In this document: positions 34,757 through 43,443 of the stretch, in pieces
Numbering within the stretch: position 1 is the stretch's first letter
Layout: every line of letters starts with the position of its first letter
NCBI GenBank assembly: GCA_905198575.1
Contig: CAJKDC010000007.1
Location: 1 to 54,120, forward strand
Source: an uncultured Bacteroides sp.
GTDB lineage: Bacteria; Bacteroidota; Bacteroidia; Bacteroidales; Bacteroidaceae
Length of the DNA stretch: 54,120 bases
Reading direction: 5' to 3'
Notes under the pieces: generated by a model
Seen by the model: the letters and a program-made list of their open reading frames with translations, nothing else
Databases searched by the model: none
Told to the model about the DNA's origin: nothing
Made by a program: the position numbers and the translations under genes

Positions 34757-34942
34757 ATGAAAAAACTACTCAACATTACAATAGCTGTCCTTGCAGCACT
34801 TTGCATCATCTGCACGCTGGGCGTACCTTTTGGCGACTGGCGCGATACGCTTACAGGCCTTTCCATAGCTTCGGTCATGGCTTTGGTAATGTCTTTCAAG
34901 GACAGAATTAGCAATTTGGAGCATTTTTGCACAAAACAGTAA
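34757..34942 (+). CDS. Small membrane protein
   Basis: This 61-residue protein has an N-terminal hydrophobic helix (LLNITIAVLAALCIICTLGV) and a second one (LTGLSIASVMALVMSF). It lies ten bases after the nuclease gene in the early operon. Size and two helices would allow a holin-like role, but early position and lack of an adjacent lysin argue against it. Function unknown. Confidence 0.6.
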   Translation: MKKLLNITIAVLAALCIICTLGVPFGDWRDTLTGLSIASVMALVMSFKDRISNLEHFCTKQ

Positions 34943-35021
34943 AATAATGCCGGATAGATGCCTAACTTAACATCGTTTTCCGGAACAAACATATTATGTT
35001 GAACTTAAAAACAAATTTATC

Positions 35022-35183
35022 ATGAAGAAAAAAAACGAGGAAAACAAGGAAACAATTCAGTTCGTGCCTAGCATTAGCAACGAAGAAATTCAGCAGGCTG
35101 TAAACGAAAGCGCACGCCAGGGAATGCTTAAACAGTGTAGGTATCATTTCGATGATATAACCGGTAACGATGACAGTTATTAA
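35022..35183 (+). CDS. Short acidic phage protein, 53 residues
   Basis: ATG at 35022 to TAA at 35181-35183. The product starts MKKKNEENKETIQFVPSISN and continues with EEIQQAVNESARQGM, then ends CRYHFDDITGNDDSY. Fit within the operon is good: 79 bases after the previous gene and overlapping the next start by 14 bases. No family is recognised. Confidence 0.6.
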   Translation: MKKKNEENKETIQFVPSISNEEIQQAVNESARQGMLKQCRYHFDDITGNDDSY

Positions 35184-35394
35184 GCAGGAAACGAAAAAAG
35201 ACATACACCGGTGTATTGATTGCAGACATGCCGAATTGCACCGGTGGGACCACAATCCGGTTATCGCACGCTGTAGGGCATTATCTACATTGCCCAGGCA
35301 GGTAGCCGGAAGCCTTATACGATGCCAGATGTTTGAACAGCGTTCTGCATCGGCACCAGTTAAAATAATACAGCATACACATTTAAATCATTAA
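35170..35394 (+). CDS. Small Cys-containing phage protein, possible zinc site
   Basis: This 74-residue protein has CIDCRHAELHRW at 15-26, then C at 34 and C at 51 (ARCRALS, IRCQMF). The spacing resembles small treble-clef or zinc-ribbon proteins found in Bacteroides phages. It starts inside the preceding gene, so it is translationally coupled. Function unknown. Confidence 0.6.
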   Translation: MTVIKQETKKDIHRCIDCRHAELHRWDHNPVIARCRALSTLPRQVAGSLIRCQMFEQRSASAPVKIIQHTHLNH

Positions 35395-35405
35395 TTGTCG
35401 AAATT

Positions 35406-35702
35406 ATGGACTATAAAAATAAAAAGGTAATTGTTCGCGGTGACAGAAGTGGAGTTTTCTTTGGCGTTTTGGCCGAACATTCAGGCGGCCAGGTAACACT
35501 GACTAATTGCAGACGAATCTGGTACTGGGATGGGGCAGCCAGCATAAGCCAATTGGCTGTTGACGGTACTTGTAAACCTGATAATTGCAAATTTACGGTA
35601 ACAGTACCAGAATTAACGCTGTTGGATGCTATTGAGATTATACCCTGCTCTGATAAAGCAATTAAAAGCATTGAAAGCGTAGAGGTATGGAAATGTCAAT
35701 AG
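35406..35702 (+). CDS. DUF6948-like small phage protein
   Basis: The 98-residue protein is mostly beta: KKVIVRGDRSGVFFGVLAEH, then VTLTNCRRIWYWDGAASISQLA. From memory this central segment is typical of DUF6948, common in Bacteroides phages and crAss-like phages, function unknown. It overlaps the following gene by 16 bases. Confidence 0.65.
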   Translation: MDYKNKKVIVRGDRSGVFFGVLAEHSGGQVTLTNCRRIWYWDGAASISQLAVDGTCKPDNCKFTVTVPELTLLDAIEIIPCSDKAIKSIESVEVWKCQ

Positions 35703-36399
35703 AAAACTTTGTTAGGATAAACACTGGCAACGGCCATGGTAGTATATGGAGTTGTGGATCTGGGCGTGGATGTTGTGACGGATATGGTAGTAATGATGGA
35801 TATGGTTCTGGCCATACATATTGCTATGGTTATAGTTCCGGCTCTGTCAGTGGATGTGGGAAGTATAACGGTCTCGGTAAAGGCGATGGTGAAGCAACAG
35901 GTAATGGCGATAAAAATGGTACTGGATATGGAAGAGGATATGACTATGGATTGAAGTCTATCAACGGTAACAAGATATACTATATTGATAATTTACCTAC
36001 AGTTGTCACGCATGTTAAAGGCAACATCGCCAAAGGGTACTTTGTACGTAGTGACTTATTGCTTGAACCTTGTTTCATTGTCAAGGAAAACAATTGTTTT
36101 GCGCATGGCTATACGCTTCACGATGCATTTCAGTCATTGCAGGAAAAGCTCTACGATGATAGCACCGAAGAAGAACGCATTGCTCTATTCAAGTCTAAAT
36201 TTACCGATTATTCCGCAAAATATCCTGCTAAAGAGCTATTCTATTGGCCCATATACTGACAGGCAGCTGCCGCGCAGGTCGTGAGGCATTTTGCCGGGAT
36301 CACGGTATTAATTTGGATAAGGATACATTCACCATATACGAGTTCGTCAGTCTCACACAAGATTCGTATAATGGCGATATAATAAAGAAATTACTATAA
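35687..36399 (+). pseudogene. Gly/Tyr-rich phage protein gene, frameshifted near its end
   Basis: The intact frame runs 35687-36259 (190 residues). It has a Gly/Tyr/Ser/Cys-rich low-complexity region (about 13-85) and a C-terminal domain with GYTLHDAFQSLQEKL. After LFYWPIY a TGA stops it. Shifting frame at about 36248 continues protein-like sequence (ILTGSCRAGREAF, TIYEFVSLTQDSYNGDII) to a TAA at 36397-36399, just ten bases before the next gene. One missing base near TTGGCCC explains this. It is either a true frameshift, a sequencing error at the short homopolymer, or an unusual recoding site; 47 residues would be lost. Function unknown. Confidence 0.65.
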
Positions 36400-36409
36400 G
36401 TAATATAAG

Positions 36410-37290
36410 ATGGCAAGACCAACGAAGAAAGGACTTGACTACTTTCCGTTGGACGTAAACATATTCGACAATCCCAGGGTTGCAGCTATATCCGGCGAAT
36501 GCTAGCTGAAAGACGATATTGCCCTAATTAGACTCCTCTGTGCGGTATCCAAACGATACTTCTATGAGTGGTCGGAGATTAATTAGACTCCTCTGTGCGG
36601 TATCCAAACGGATACTTCTATGAGTGGTCGGAAATTAACAGGGCAATTCTTCTTAGACAGCTTCCCGGTGTTTCTCCTGGCTTGCTAGACCAGATAGTGG
36701 AGAGGTTGGTCCGATGGGGGTTCTTTGACAAATCCCTGTTTGACTCGTCTCATGTTCTCACATCGGCTGGCATCCAAGAGCGTTATTTTGCAGCTATTTC
36801 CAGGCGGAAAAAGGTATCATCGGCCAATGATTACCCTTATCTGCTAGTTAATGTATGCAATAACTCAGTTAATGTATGCAGAAACTACAGTTCAGACGAA
36901 TTAATGCACGCAGAAATGCCACAAATAAAAGGAAATGAAATAATAACCCCTCTAAGTCTCCCCACAACGGGGAGCCTTCCACGGGGTTATTCTCCGGGAG
37001 GAGGAAATTTAGCTTCACTGGAAGAAGATAAAAAGACAATACCTGCAATACCTGACGAGCCTCCGGCTTTTCAGGACGGTATTAAACGGAATTATAGCGG
37101 ACTTTTGGTTGAATTGCGGCGCTATGCGATTCCTGACGGGCAGCTTGCACAGATTATCCTGATGTGCAATTATGGCGAAATAGGCCATCCGGTGTGGAAA
37201 CTGGTAGCGCAGTTACGCGATTTGGGCGGAAAGATCAAGATGCCGGGGCAGTTCATTCTGTCACGGCTGGAACAGGAAAAACAGTTTTAA
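36410..37290 (+). pseudogene. DUF4373-type replication protein gene, broken
   Basis: The start encodes MARPTKKGLDYFPLDVNIFD, the typical opening of DUF4373 (Lin1244/Lin1753-like) phage replication/initiator proteins, but a TAG interrupts it after 31 codons (36503-36505). A 55/56-base imperfect tandem duplication follows (36526-36580 and 36581-36636), carrying another in-frame TAG and a frame change. From a GTG at 36595 the frame is open again to 37290 (231 residues: NGYFYEWSEINRAILLRQLPG, LLDQIVERLVRWGFFDKSLF). An N-terminally shortened product from the GTG is conceivable. The intact gene would supply replication initiation and load the helicase. The defect would matter for induction. Confidence 0.75.
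36526..36636. repeat. Imperfect 55/56-bp tandem duplication
   Basis: The units 36526-36580 and 36581-36636 both start AATTAGACTCCTC and end TCGGAGATT or TCGGAAATT. They differ by one inserted G (AAACGATAC against AAACGGATAC) and one substitution. They lie inside the broken DUF4373 gene. Confidence 0.9.
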
Positions 37291-37302
37291 AACGATTTGA
37301 GC

Positions 37303-37689
37303 ATGAAAAAGAAAATTCTATTGTTCATCCTACGGGTTGTGCGGTTCCTGAAAATGGAAGATAAGCTCATGCCGGAATTAGACCATGTTCCGGTTAAGCA
37401 GGTTCGCATTGGCAGGCTGTATCAGCATTATGGCCGTATCGTAGTGGCCAGGCGCAACGACCGTGACGTGTCGGCGCGTTTTCTCAATGCGCACGGCTCG
37501 CAGATTACCGAGGAAGAATATTACCGTAACTTCCATACGCACCGCGACTGGATGGTTACTGACGTAAAGGGCCGCGCTTGTGACAAATGCGATTTTGAAC
37601 GGCTGGGCCTTCCATGCCGGTGCGACTTCAAACGGGGTGCGTTCAAGGGTTATTATCAGGTTATCCACACGTCTAAACAGTTCTTGTAA
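37303..37689 (+). CDS. Hypothetical phage protein with Cys-rich C-terminal half
   Basis: Start chosen at MKKKILLFILRVVRFLKMED (128 residues); the frame has one more Met two codons before. Residues 35-60 are basic (RIGRLYQHYGRIVVARRNDR). CDKCDFERLGLPCRCDF near 93-109 could bind zinc. It follows the broken replication gene and shares TAATG with the next gene (stop and start overlapping), so it is translationally coupled. No family recognised. Confidence 0.6.
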   Translation: MKKKILLFILRVVRFLKMEDKLMPELDHVPVKQVRIGRLYQHYGRIVVARRNDRDVSARFLNAHGSQITEEEYYRNFHTHRDWMVTDVKGRACDKCDFERLGLPCRCDFKRGAFKGYYQVIHTSKQFL

Positions 37690-38189
37690 TGGCAGAGAAA
37701 AAGAGAAAAAGAATATTCATTCATCCGGACCGCATTGAGAATCTGGATGAAACCGACCGCAAGCTGGAAGAGAAGAAGCGTGATCCAATCAAAACGGGTT
37801 ACACTACTACCTGCATCATACGCAATACAGAGAAGCGGCGAGAAATACTCCTGAAGGCCGATTTTGTACGCGAAAAGATTAAGTCCGGTGTGTTCTTCAT
37901 CTTCAAGGTGCTTAACAAGGAACATCAGGTGATGTTTCAGCCGGTGCCTGTTGAATTCCATAACCGCACAGCGGTAAATCATGTAGAACGGCGTTTTCTG
38001 GGCAGTCTAAGGAGATACGGGTTCCGATCCGATATGCACGGCACACCCGAAGCGGCTACGGTGCTGTACAATCTTGGCTTGTCTCCACAGCTGGAAGAAT
38101 ACAAGTTCCGTCTGGAGGAATACAGTATCAGGGATGCGGCGTTCGGTGACGTGTATGCTTACAAGTTTATTCCCATAGGCGTGGTATAA
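37689..38189 (+). CDS. Hypothetical phage protein, 166 residues
   Basis: This is a basic soluble protein with a Lys/Arg-rich start (AEKKRKRIFIHPDRIENLDE), a central alpha/beta part (FVREKIKSGVFFIFKVLNKE) and a C-terminus rich in Tyr and charged residues. It is coupled to both neighbours by TAATG overlaps, so the three genes from 37303 to 38626 form one tight translational unit. Homologues sit before virion genes in other Bacteroides phages as far as I recall; no function is known. Confidence 0.6.
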   Translation: MAEKKRKRIFIHPDRIENLDETDRKLEEKKRDPIKTGYTTTCIIRNTEKRREILLKADFVREKIKSGVFFIFKVLNKEHQVMFQPVPVEFHNRTAVNHVERRFLGSLRRYGFRSDMHGTPEAATVLYNLGLSPQLEEYKFRLEEYSIRDAAFGDVYAYKFIPIGVV

Positions 38190-38626
38190 TGGATGCACAC
38201 ACCGACATAGAGGCACCTTTACCTTTGGATGCAGATGTGCTCAAGCGGCTGGCACGATACATGGGTATCAGCAGCCGTCAGCATCATGTCACTGTACATT
38301 CCAACGGCAGGTGCCTTTTGTTGCGCCGCACCGTTCGGTATTTCAGGCTTTCCGGTTTTTCACGGGTAACGGTGAGCATGGAAGGGGATTCGGCCCTTTT
38401 GCACTTCCACAATCACGAAGGCGGCAACCGTATTGTGTTTCCGTGTGTATCCGGTCGTAGTGGATGCCTGTATTTCTACTCCAGGCGTATAAGCAGACAC
38501 TTGAAAGCCTCAACGGTGCGGCTTCGTTTTATCGGATGCAGGTTCCGGCCGGACGGTACTTGCTTTATAAGGCTTGCTCTTACTCCGGTACGCGACCTGT
38601 ACGCTATCATCAATCAAAATAGCTAA
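38189..38626 (+). CDS. Hypothetical phage protein, 145 residues, Arg/His-rich
   Basis: The protein is strongly basic with many Arg and His (ARYMGISSRQHHVTVHSNGR, RRTVRYFRLSGFSRVTVSME). Alternating hydrophobic residues suggest a beta structure in the C-terminal half. It begins at the TAATG overlap with the previous gene and ends four bases before the large virion gene. No family recognised; a virion-assembly or nucleic-acid-binding role are both possible. Confidence 0.55.
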   Translation: MDAHTDIEAPLPLDADVLKRLARYMGISSRQHHVTVHSNGRCLLLRRTVRYFRLSGFSRVTVSMEGDSALLHFHNHEGGNRIVFPCVSGRSGCLYFYSRRISRHLKASTVRLRFIGCRFRPDGTCFIRLALTPVRDLYAIINQNS

Positions 38627-38630
38627 CATC

Positions 38631-41285
38631 ATGGAAAAGCAGATAAATTTTACAGGGGTTAATCTTACCCCATACAGCGATGTATCGCCGGACGGGCAGC
38701 TTTCCGTATGCAGCGGCCTGGAGCGGTACAACGGCTCGTTAAGGCCTGTAGCTCTCAACGGGACGGAATACGAAGTGAATACAGCCGGATTGCGGCTTAT
38801 TTACGTTCATCGCACTGCCCAGTTCTCACATTTCATCTTTTATAAGGATGAAACGAAGGAATTGTACTGGAGCAATGAAAGCATGTCGGGCATGACGGGC
38901 AAAGGTATAACGGTTGTCAATGCCATTCAGTCCGTTACGTCTGTAGGAAATACGCTTGTGGTTACCGGATCAGACGGCATACACTATTTCTATTTCAGTT
39001 TCGATTCAAACAGCTATACGGTGCTGGAAGAATGGCCGGAAGTAGTTCTTAACTTTGGCCTGCAAGGTTATTGCAAGAAGAATGTTACATTCAAGCTCAG
39101 CTTTGAAGAGATTCCGGCCGGTCAGACGTTCAATACGTTTACAGAGAAAAACAAGCGCACCATTACGGATGCTGTCATGTCACAGGTAAATTCTTTTATC
39201 AGCCAGAGAAATACGGAAGGATTGTTTCTCTTTCCTTTCATGGTGCGTTATGCCTATCGGCTGTATGACGGTTCTCTGGTTAAGCATTCGGCGCCTGTAT
39301 TGATGCTTTGTTCCAACAGGGGCGTGGTGGCCTTTGCAGAAACAGCGGCTGACGTAAATGCGGCTATTTCGGAAGTAGATGTAACTGTAGCCGGTGTTGC
39401 TTGTAATCTCGACTATCAGTGTTCAGGTGCCAGCGTACTGGGTGATATTGGCAAATGGACGGACGTGATTAAGTCTGTAGATGTGTTTGTCAGCCAACCG
39501 TTCTACACGCTGGTGCCGGATGGAACATGCACAAGTTTTGAATATTGGACGAATTTGCAGGATATGATGGTCTGCAAACACATGAACCGCGATTCGGCCT
39601 ATTCAGAAGCCGATTACTATCAGTATTGGAATACAGATACGCTTTATGTTCGTTCGTTTGGTGAACATGCAAACAGAACATTCTGCGTTAATCTTCCATA
39701 CAAGGAGATAGATGCAGACGTTAACGATTGCGGTAACTTCTATCTGCTGCGCTCTATCTCGCCGGACGACATTAAGGCTGATGGCACACGTTATTTGCTT
39801 CAGCCGGAATCGGGATACATGGAGAATATCGTTTTTAAAGAGCGTATGACGGACGATTACGATTCACACGATAAGCTTTTACCCCGGTTCAGCACTAACT
39901 ATAACAGCCGGCTTATTTTTGCCAATATAGCCAAGAAACTGTTCAGGGGATTTGCTACGGAAGCTCTGTTCTGCTTTAACGGGCAGGGATATGTTTCTTT
40001 TTTTCCTAGTGGTTCTACCACTAAATCAGAGCTGGTGGAGTGTCTTGTAAGTGTCTATATCAAGCAGGACGGGAAAGATATTATTGTCGAAAATACTACA
40101 AGCATGATGTTTAACAGCTATACCAGCAGGGGAACATTCGTATATTTCTACTACCCTAACATCAATGCCTGGAAAGCTGTAATAAGCATTAAGGGCCAGA
40201 ATAAAACAATGAAAATGGCTCTAAAACCGCATAACTACCTTAACGGTGCATATTATTATGGCGGTTATCGCATACGAAACTTTTTTGATGAGGCTAAACC
40301 GGCAGCTTCACCGGATACTACGGTCAATCTTCCCAATAAAGTATATACTTCGGTTGTGTCAAACCCCTTTCTCTTTACTGCTTCAGGAATTAATACCGTT
40401 GGAACAGGTGATATTGTGGGATTGTCTCCCGTGACTACTGCTATCTCGCAAGGGCAGTTCGGGCAGTTCCCGATGATGGTATTCTGTACGGACGGAAACT
40501 ATGCCATGCAGGTTAACGATGAAGGGTTGTTCTCGAATGTGTATCCCATGAAGCGTGATGTGTGTACGAACGGTGCCAGCATAACGGTGATAGACGGGGC
40601 CGTGATATATGTTTCTTCGCGTGGGGTTATGATGGCCGATTCTGCTCAGATTAATTGTATGAGCGATGCGCTGGATGGTGTTTTTGACAGCTTCGCACAA
40701 AGCGGCGAGATAACGGCACTTACATCAAAGCTGTCAGATGTACCGCCTGTTGAATTTTTCCAGACGTGTGTAATTGCATACGATTATGCAGGCAAAAGGC
40801 TGCTTTTCTTCTCTCCGGAAGATGATAACGGCTGGATCATGTCTGTTACGGATGGAAGCTGGGCGCAAGCGCAACTGGGCAAAGTCATTGCAGCGATTAA
40901 CATATACCCATACAGCTATATACAGCTGGATAAAAACCAGTATAAAATTATGCGGCTCGACAAATCTTATGTTTTTGCTACTGGTGAGGCATTGAAAGGG
41001 TACTTAGTCACACGTCCCGTTAAACTGGATTCCTTGCAGCTTAAATCCATGCACCAGCTTATTCTGGAAGGAAATTTCAAGGATGAACAGCCTATAAGTA
41101 TCTACGCTTCAAATGACGGGAATAACTGGCTGCTGCTAGGTAAAAGTACGGCCAGGCGAATACTCACTCCCGGCCGTTATTTCAAATATTATAGATTTGT
41201 AATCGAAACATCATTAAGGCAGAACGAAAATATTTCCGGCATTCGTATAGATTACACGGTACGACCGGAAAGGCATTTCAGATAA
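38631..41285 (+). CDS. Large virion protein, possible tail stabilisation/hub protein
   Basis: The start giving MEKQINFTGVNLTPYSDVSP (884 residues) follows directly after the upstream gene; 19 further upstream codons overlap that gene and are rejected. The sequence is beta-rich throughout, with repeated aromatic-glycine strands and no signal peptide or membrane helix. The opening, with a Pro/Asp/Gly-rich turn then SGLERYNGSLRPVALNG, and internal VVSNPFLFTASGINTVGTGD with later EGLFSNVYPMKRDVC, recall large proteins called P22 gp10-like tail stabilisation proteins in crAss-like and other Bacteroidales phages. Residues near the C-terminus (PISIYASNDGNNWLLLG) look like a discoidin/sandwich strand set. 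It marks the change from early to virion genes. Exact role is uncertain. Confidence 0.65.
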   Translation: MEKQINFTGVNLTPYSDVSPDGQLSVCSGLERYNGSLRPVALNGTEYEVNTAGLRLIYVHRTAQFSHFIFYKDETKELYWSNESMSGMTGKGITVVNAIQSVTSVGNTLVVTGSDGIHYFYFSFDSNSYTVLEEWPEVVLNFGLQGYCKKNVTFKLSFEEIPAGQTFNTFTEKNKRTITDAVMSQVNSFISQRNTEGLFLFPFMVRYAYRLYDGSLVKHSAPVLMLCSNRGVVAFAETAADVNAAISEVDVTVAGVACNLDYQCSGASVLGDIGKWTDVIKSVDVFVSQPFYTLVPDGTCTSFEYWTNLQDMMVCKHMNRDSAYSEADYYQYWNTDTLYVRSFGEHANRTFCVNLPYKEIDADVNDCGNFYLLRSISPDDIKADGTRYLLQPESGYMENIVFKERMTDDYDSHDKLLPRFSTNYNSRLIFANIAKKLFRGFATEALFCFNGQGYVSFFPSGSTTKSELVECLVSVYIKQDGKDIIVENTTSMMFNSYTSRGTFVYFYYPNINAWKAVISIKGQNKTMKMALKPHNYLNGAYYYGGYRIRNFFDEAKPAASPDTTVNLPNKVYTSVVSNPFLFTASGINTVGTGDIVGLSPVTTAISQGQFGQFPMMVFCTDGNYAMQVNDEGLFSNVYPMKRDVCTNGASITVIDGAVIYVSSRGVMMADSAQINCMSDALDGVFDSFAQSGEITALTSKLSDVPPVEFFQTCVIAYDYAGKRLLFFSPEDDNGWIMSVTDGSWAQAQLGKVIAAINIYPYSYIQLDKNQYKIMRLDKSYVFATGEALKGYLVTRPVKLDSLQLKSMHQLILEGNFKDEQPISIYASNDGNNWLLLGKSTARRILTPGRYFKYYRFVIETSLRQNENISGIRIDYTVRPERHFR

Positions 41286-41289
41286 TATC

Positions 41290-42045
41290 TCAGCTCCAGT
41301 CTGCTGCATACGGCCTGCCGTATGCAGTTCTGGCGCGGAGTGCTTTTCTCAGTTCTTCCGCATCCTGAATATGCATTGCCGCATATTCTTGTGCTTTTTC
41401 CGGCAAACGGTCTTTTAAAATGGCATACATGGTATAGTTTACCATAAAGGCATGGGAAAGGCTTTTAAGTGTTTCGGTCAGGCCGATGTTGAAACGTGAA
41501 GGCATTTCCAGAAGCAGCTCGAATTTCCCGAATTCTCCCCAGCTGTATTTAATTTCTACCGCGGTTTCTTCGTGACTTATTACCGTAAGATATTCTTCCA
41601 TTCTTACTGGTGTATAATCAAATTTTGTTTCTGTACCTCTCGTAAGAATTTTGCCCTGATTATCCATTATAGTCACTTCTTTATCAGAAGTGACAGAAAT
41701 AGTATATGGAATACCGGTAAGAAGTCTGTACTTGCATTCAGATAGAAGAGGACTACTTTGTACGGATTCACTGTAATGGTTTGTTTCGTCTATTTTCTCC
41801 AAGCGGTTATCATCTGTATAGCGTCCGTATAACAGATACTTCTGAAAAATTCCTTTGAGTTGACCAAACGCAAGCGTCAGTGAACGTGCTACTATAGGTT
41901 TGGTCGCATTATCGTCTGGAGTCATTATATCACCACCTAACTCTTCTGTTTCCGGGTTCATGACAAGTACACTGCCTATCTGGTTGCTATGGGTAAGCAA
42001 ATCATTCACCAGTTCGTTTTTAAATAATTCTATACTTATCTTCAT
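41290..42045 (-). CDS. Putative virion-associated protein A of a paralogous pair
   Basis: This 251-residue leftward gene is convergent with the 884-residue gene (4-base gap). It starts MKISIELFKNEL and contains VARSLTLAFGQLKGIFQKYL, then a beta part (YTISVTSDKEVTIMDNQGKI), ending in helices (LKDRLPEKAQEYAAMHIQDA). Its order of segments resembles the next gene (269 residues): an MKI start, an A-rich helix, a beta strand pair, LLEMPSRFNIGLTETLKS against SIDAPHRMDPSTYNQISS, then a helix bundle. Low-level paralogy is likely. Function unknown; position suggests a structural or assembly role. Confidence 0.6.
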   Translation of the reverse strand: MKISIELFKNELVNDLLTHSNQIGSVLVMNPETEELGGDIMTPDDNATKPIVARSLTLAFGQLKGIFQKYLLYGRYTDDNRLEKIDETNHYSESVQSSPLLSECKYRLLTGIPYTISVTSDKEVTIMDNQGKILTRGTETKFDYTPVRMEEYLTVISHEETAVEIKYSWGEFGKFELLLEMPSRFNIGLTETLKSLSHAFMVNYTMYAILKDRLPEKAQEYAAMHIQDAEELRKALRARTAYGRPYAADWS

Positions 42046-42049
42046 AACT

Positions 42050-42859
42050 TTATTGTTTTGCTGTTAATATAATATTATTCTTATCTGTTGGCACTTTTTC
42101 GTCCTGAGTTTGCATTACACCGTCAGGCCATTTCTTTTTTATTGGGTTCACATCTCTTCTTCTGTATTTATACGGGGAATTATTAATGCTACTTCCTATC
42201 ATTGAACAATCAGACGCACGTATAGAATAAGAAGTTTGATTTTTACTTTCATTTCCCAATATAACATTGTCGGAAATCCTTTTTGTATATGAGATGCCTT
42301 CCGATTCTTTATCTTGAATAAATGAGTTGTCAGTCAGTCTATTTTCAAACAAAACATTATCTGTCTGTTCTGCTGATACCTCTGCGTTATCAGCGGCACG
42401 GTCTGAATAAGCATCTTCTGCCAACTCAAATTTTGCCCGCTGGCACAATACCAGTTTCAGTGTGTCCAGTTGTCCTGCCGCACTGCTGATATACGTTTCG
42501 GCCAAATTACTTGCAGCCTCAACACTGCTTAACCATCTGCCGGTAACATATTGCGATATGTACTGCTCAAAGGTTGAGCTAATTTGATTGTAAGTAGAGG
42601 GATCCATCCGATGCGGAGCATCAATACTGAATGTAATGGAAGTTTCTTCCACTACAACAGCTATCAGGTTGCTTCCCGACAAATGCCTGCGTAGCTCATT
42701 CTCGGCTTCTGTAACAGCCTCAGCCATGAACGGACCAAGAGCAGGAAGATTGTCCGGCGTTATGGCTATATTCGGCATGTCTTTACGGTTACGGCCTATT
42801 ACAGCCGTAAGCGTCATGATATTGTTTTCAATGGATTGTTTGGCTATCTCTATTTTCAT
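42050..42859 (-). CDS. Putative virion-associated protein B with 20-residue repeats
   Basis: The 269-residue product has an N-terminal domain (1-150) similar in layout to its neighbour, then a repeat region. From residue 151 the motif [YF]xxRxxD[NC] recurs every 20 residues: Y151/R154/D157, F171/R174/D177, Y191/R194/D197, Y211/R214/D217, and a shifted copy Y230/R233/D236. Between motifs the sequence is variable and rich in Ser/Asn/Glu. Such regular spacing suggests a solenoid or extended beta structure. It overlaps the HAD gene upstream by four bases and precedes its paralogue by four, so the three genes are one unit. Confidence 0.6.
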   Translation of the reverse strand: MKIEIAKQSIENNIMTLTAVIGRNRKDMPNIAITPDNLPALGPFMAEAVTEAENELRRHLSGSNLIAVVVEETSITFSIDAPHRMDPSTYNQISSTFEQYISQYVTGRWLSSVEAASNLAETYISSAAGQLDTLKLVLCQRAKFELAEDAYSDRAADNAEVSAEQTDNVLFENRLTDNSFIQDKESEGISYTKRISDNVILGNESKNQTSYSIRASDCSMIGSSINNSPYKYRRRDVNPIKKKWPDGVMQTQDEKVPTDKNNIILTAKQ

Positions 42860-43314
42860 GACATGGAATCTATTACTTCATTCTTTTTGCTGTTATACTC
42901 CCGGTAGCGGTCGAAAACGCTTTTCATTTCCTGCTCTTCCTCTTTTTTTGTTTTCTGCCAGGGCTTGAAGTAGGCAATATCATCGAGCGTATATTTCCAG
43001 TTTCCTCGGAAGCATACGGTTCTGTCGTCTACATACAGGTCGGCTATCGGCTTGCCTTTGTTGCTGTCTTTCGGCTGGTCCGGGTTCTCGTTGATATAGT
43101 CATACGTGATGTCATTCTCTTTCAGATATTTTTTCAGTCCGTCTGTTACTTCACGTGTCGTAAAGATGATAATTCGGTACCCTTCTTTTTTAAGCACTTT
43201 CAATGCACTTTGCACACCGGGCACCGGAGCGCCAAACTTATCGTTTCCTTCCCATTCCTGATATTGTGCGATAACTCCATCGAAGTCCACACAGATAGTT
43301 TTACCTTTCTTCAT
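42856..43314 (-). CDS. HAD-superfamily phosphatase-like protein
   Basis: Starting at MKKGKTICVDFDGVIAQYQE, the product is 152 residues; 26 open codons upstream are rejected because the HAD motif normally lies close to the N-terminus. Motif I is CVDFDGVI (nucleophile D10, D12), motif II is IIIFTTRE (Thr), and motif III/IV appears as KGKPIADLYVDDRTV. The small cap and size fit phage 5'(3')-nucleotidase or polynucleotide-phosphatase-like proteins. It is oddly placed among virion genes. A role in nucleotide recycling or DNA end processing is inferred. The C-terminus is a Lys/Glu-rich helix. Confidence 0.8.
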   Translation of the reverse strand: MKKGKTICVDFDGVIAQYQEWEGNDKFGAPVPGVQSALKVLKKEGYRIIIFTTREVTDGLKKYLKENDITYDYINENPDQPKDSNKGKPIADLYVDDRTVCFRGNWKYTLDDIAYFKPWQKTKKEEEQEMKSVFDRYREYNSKKNEVIDSMS

Positions 43315-43443
43315 ATAAGCGTATTTTTTATAATAGCCAAATATATCAGATTGTATCCGGTTGCTTTGGAATGATGCAAAAGCGTTTTGCATGATTCATA
43401 TATTTTCCTTTCCGGCTTTATAATTTTGGCAAAAATACAGATT

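Noticed and set aside
34757..34942. Holin
   Set aside because: Two membrane helices fit, but it is in the early operon with no lysin nearby.
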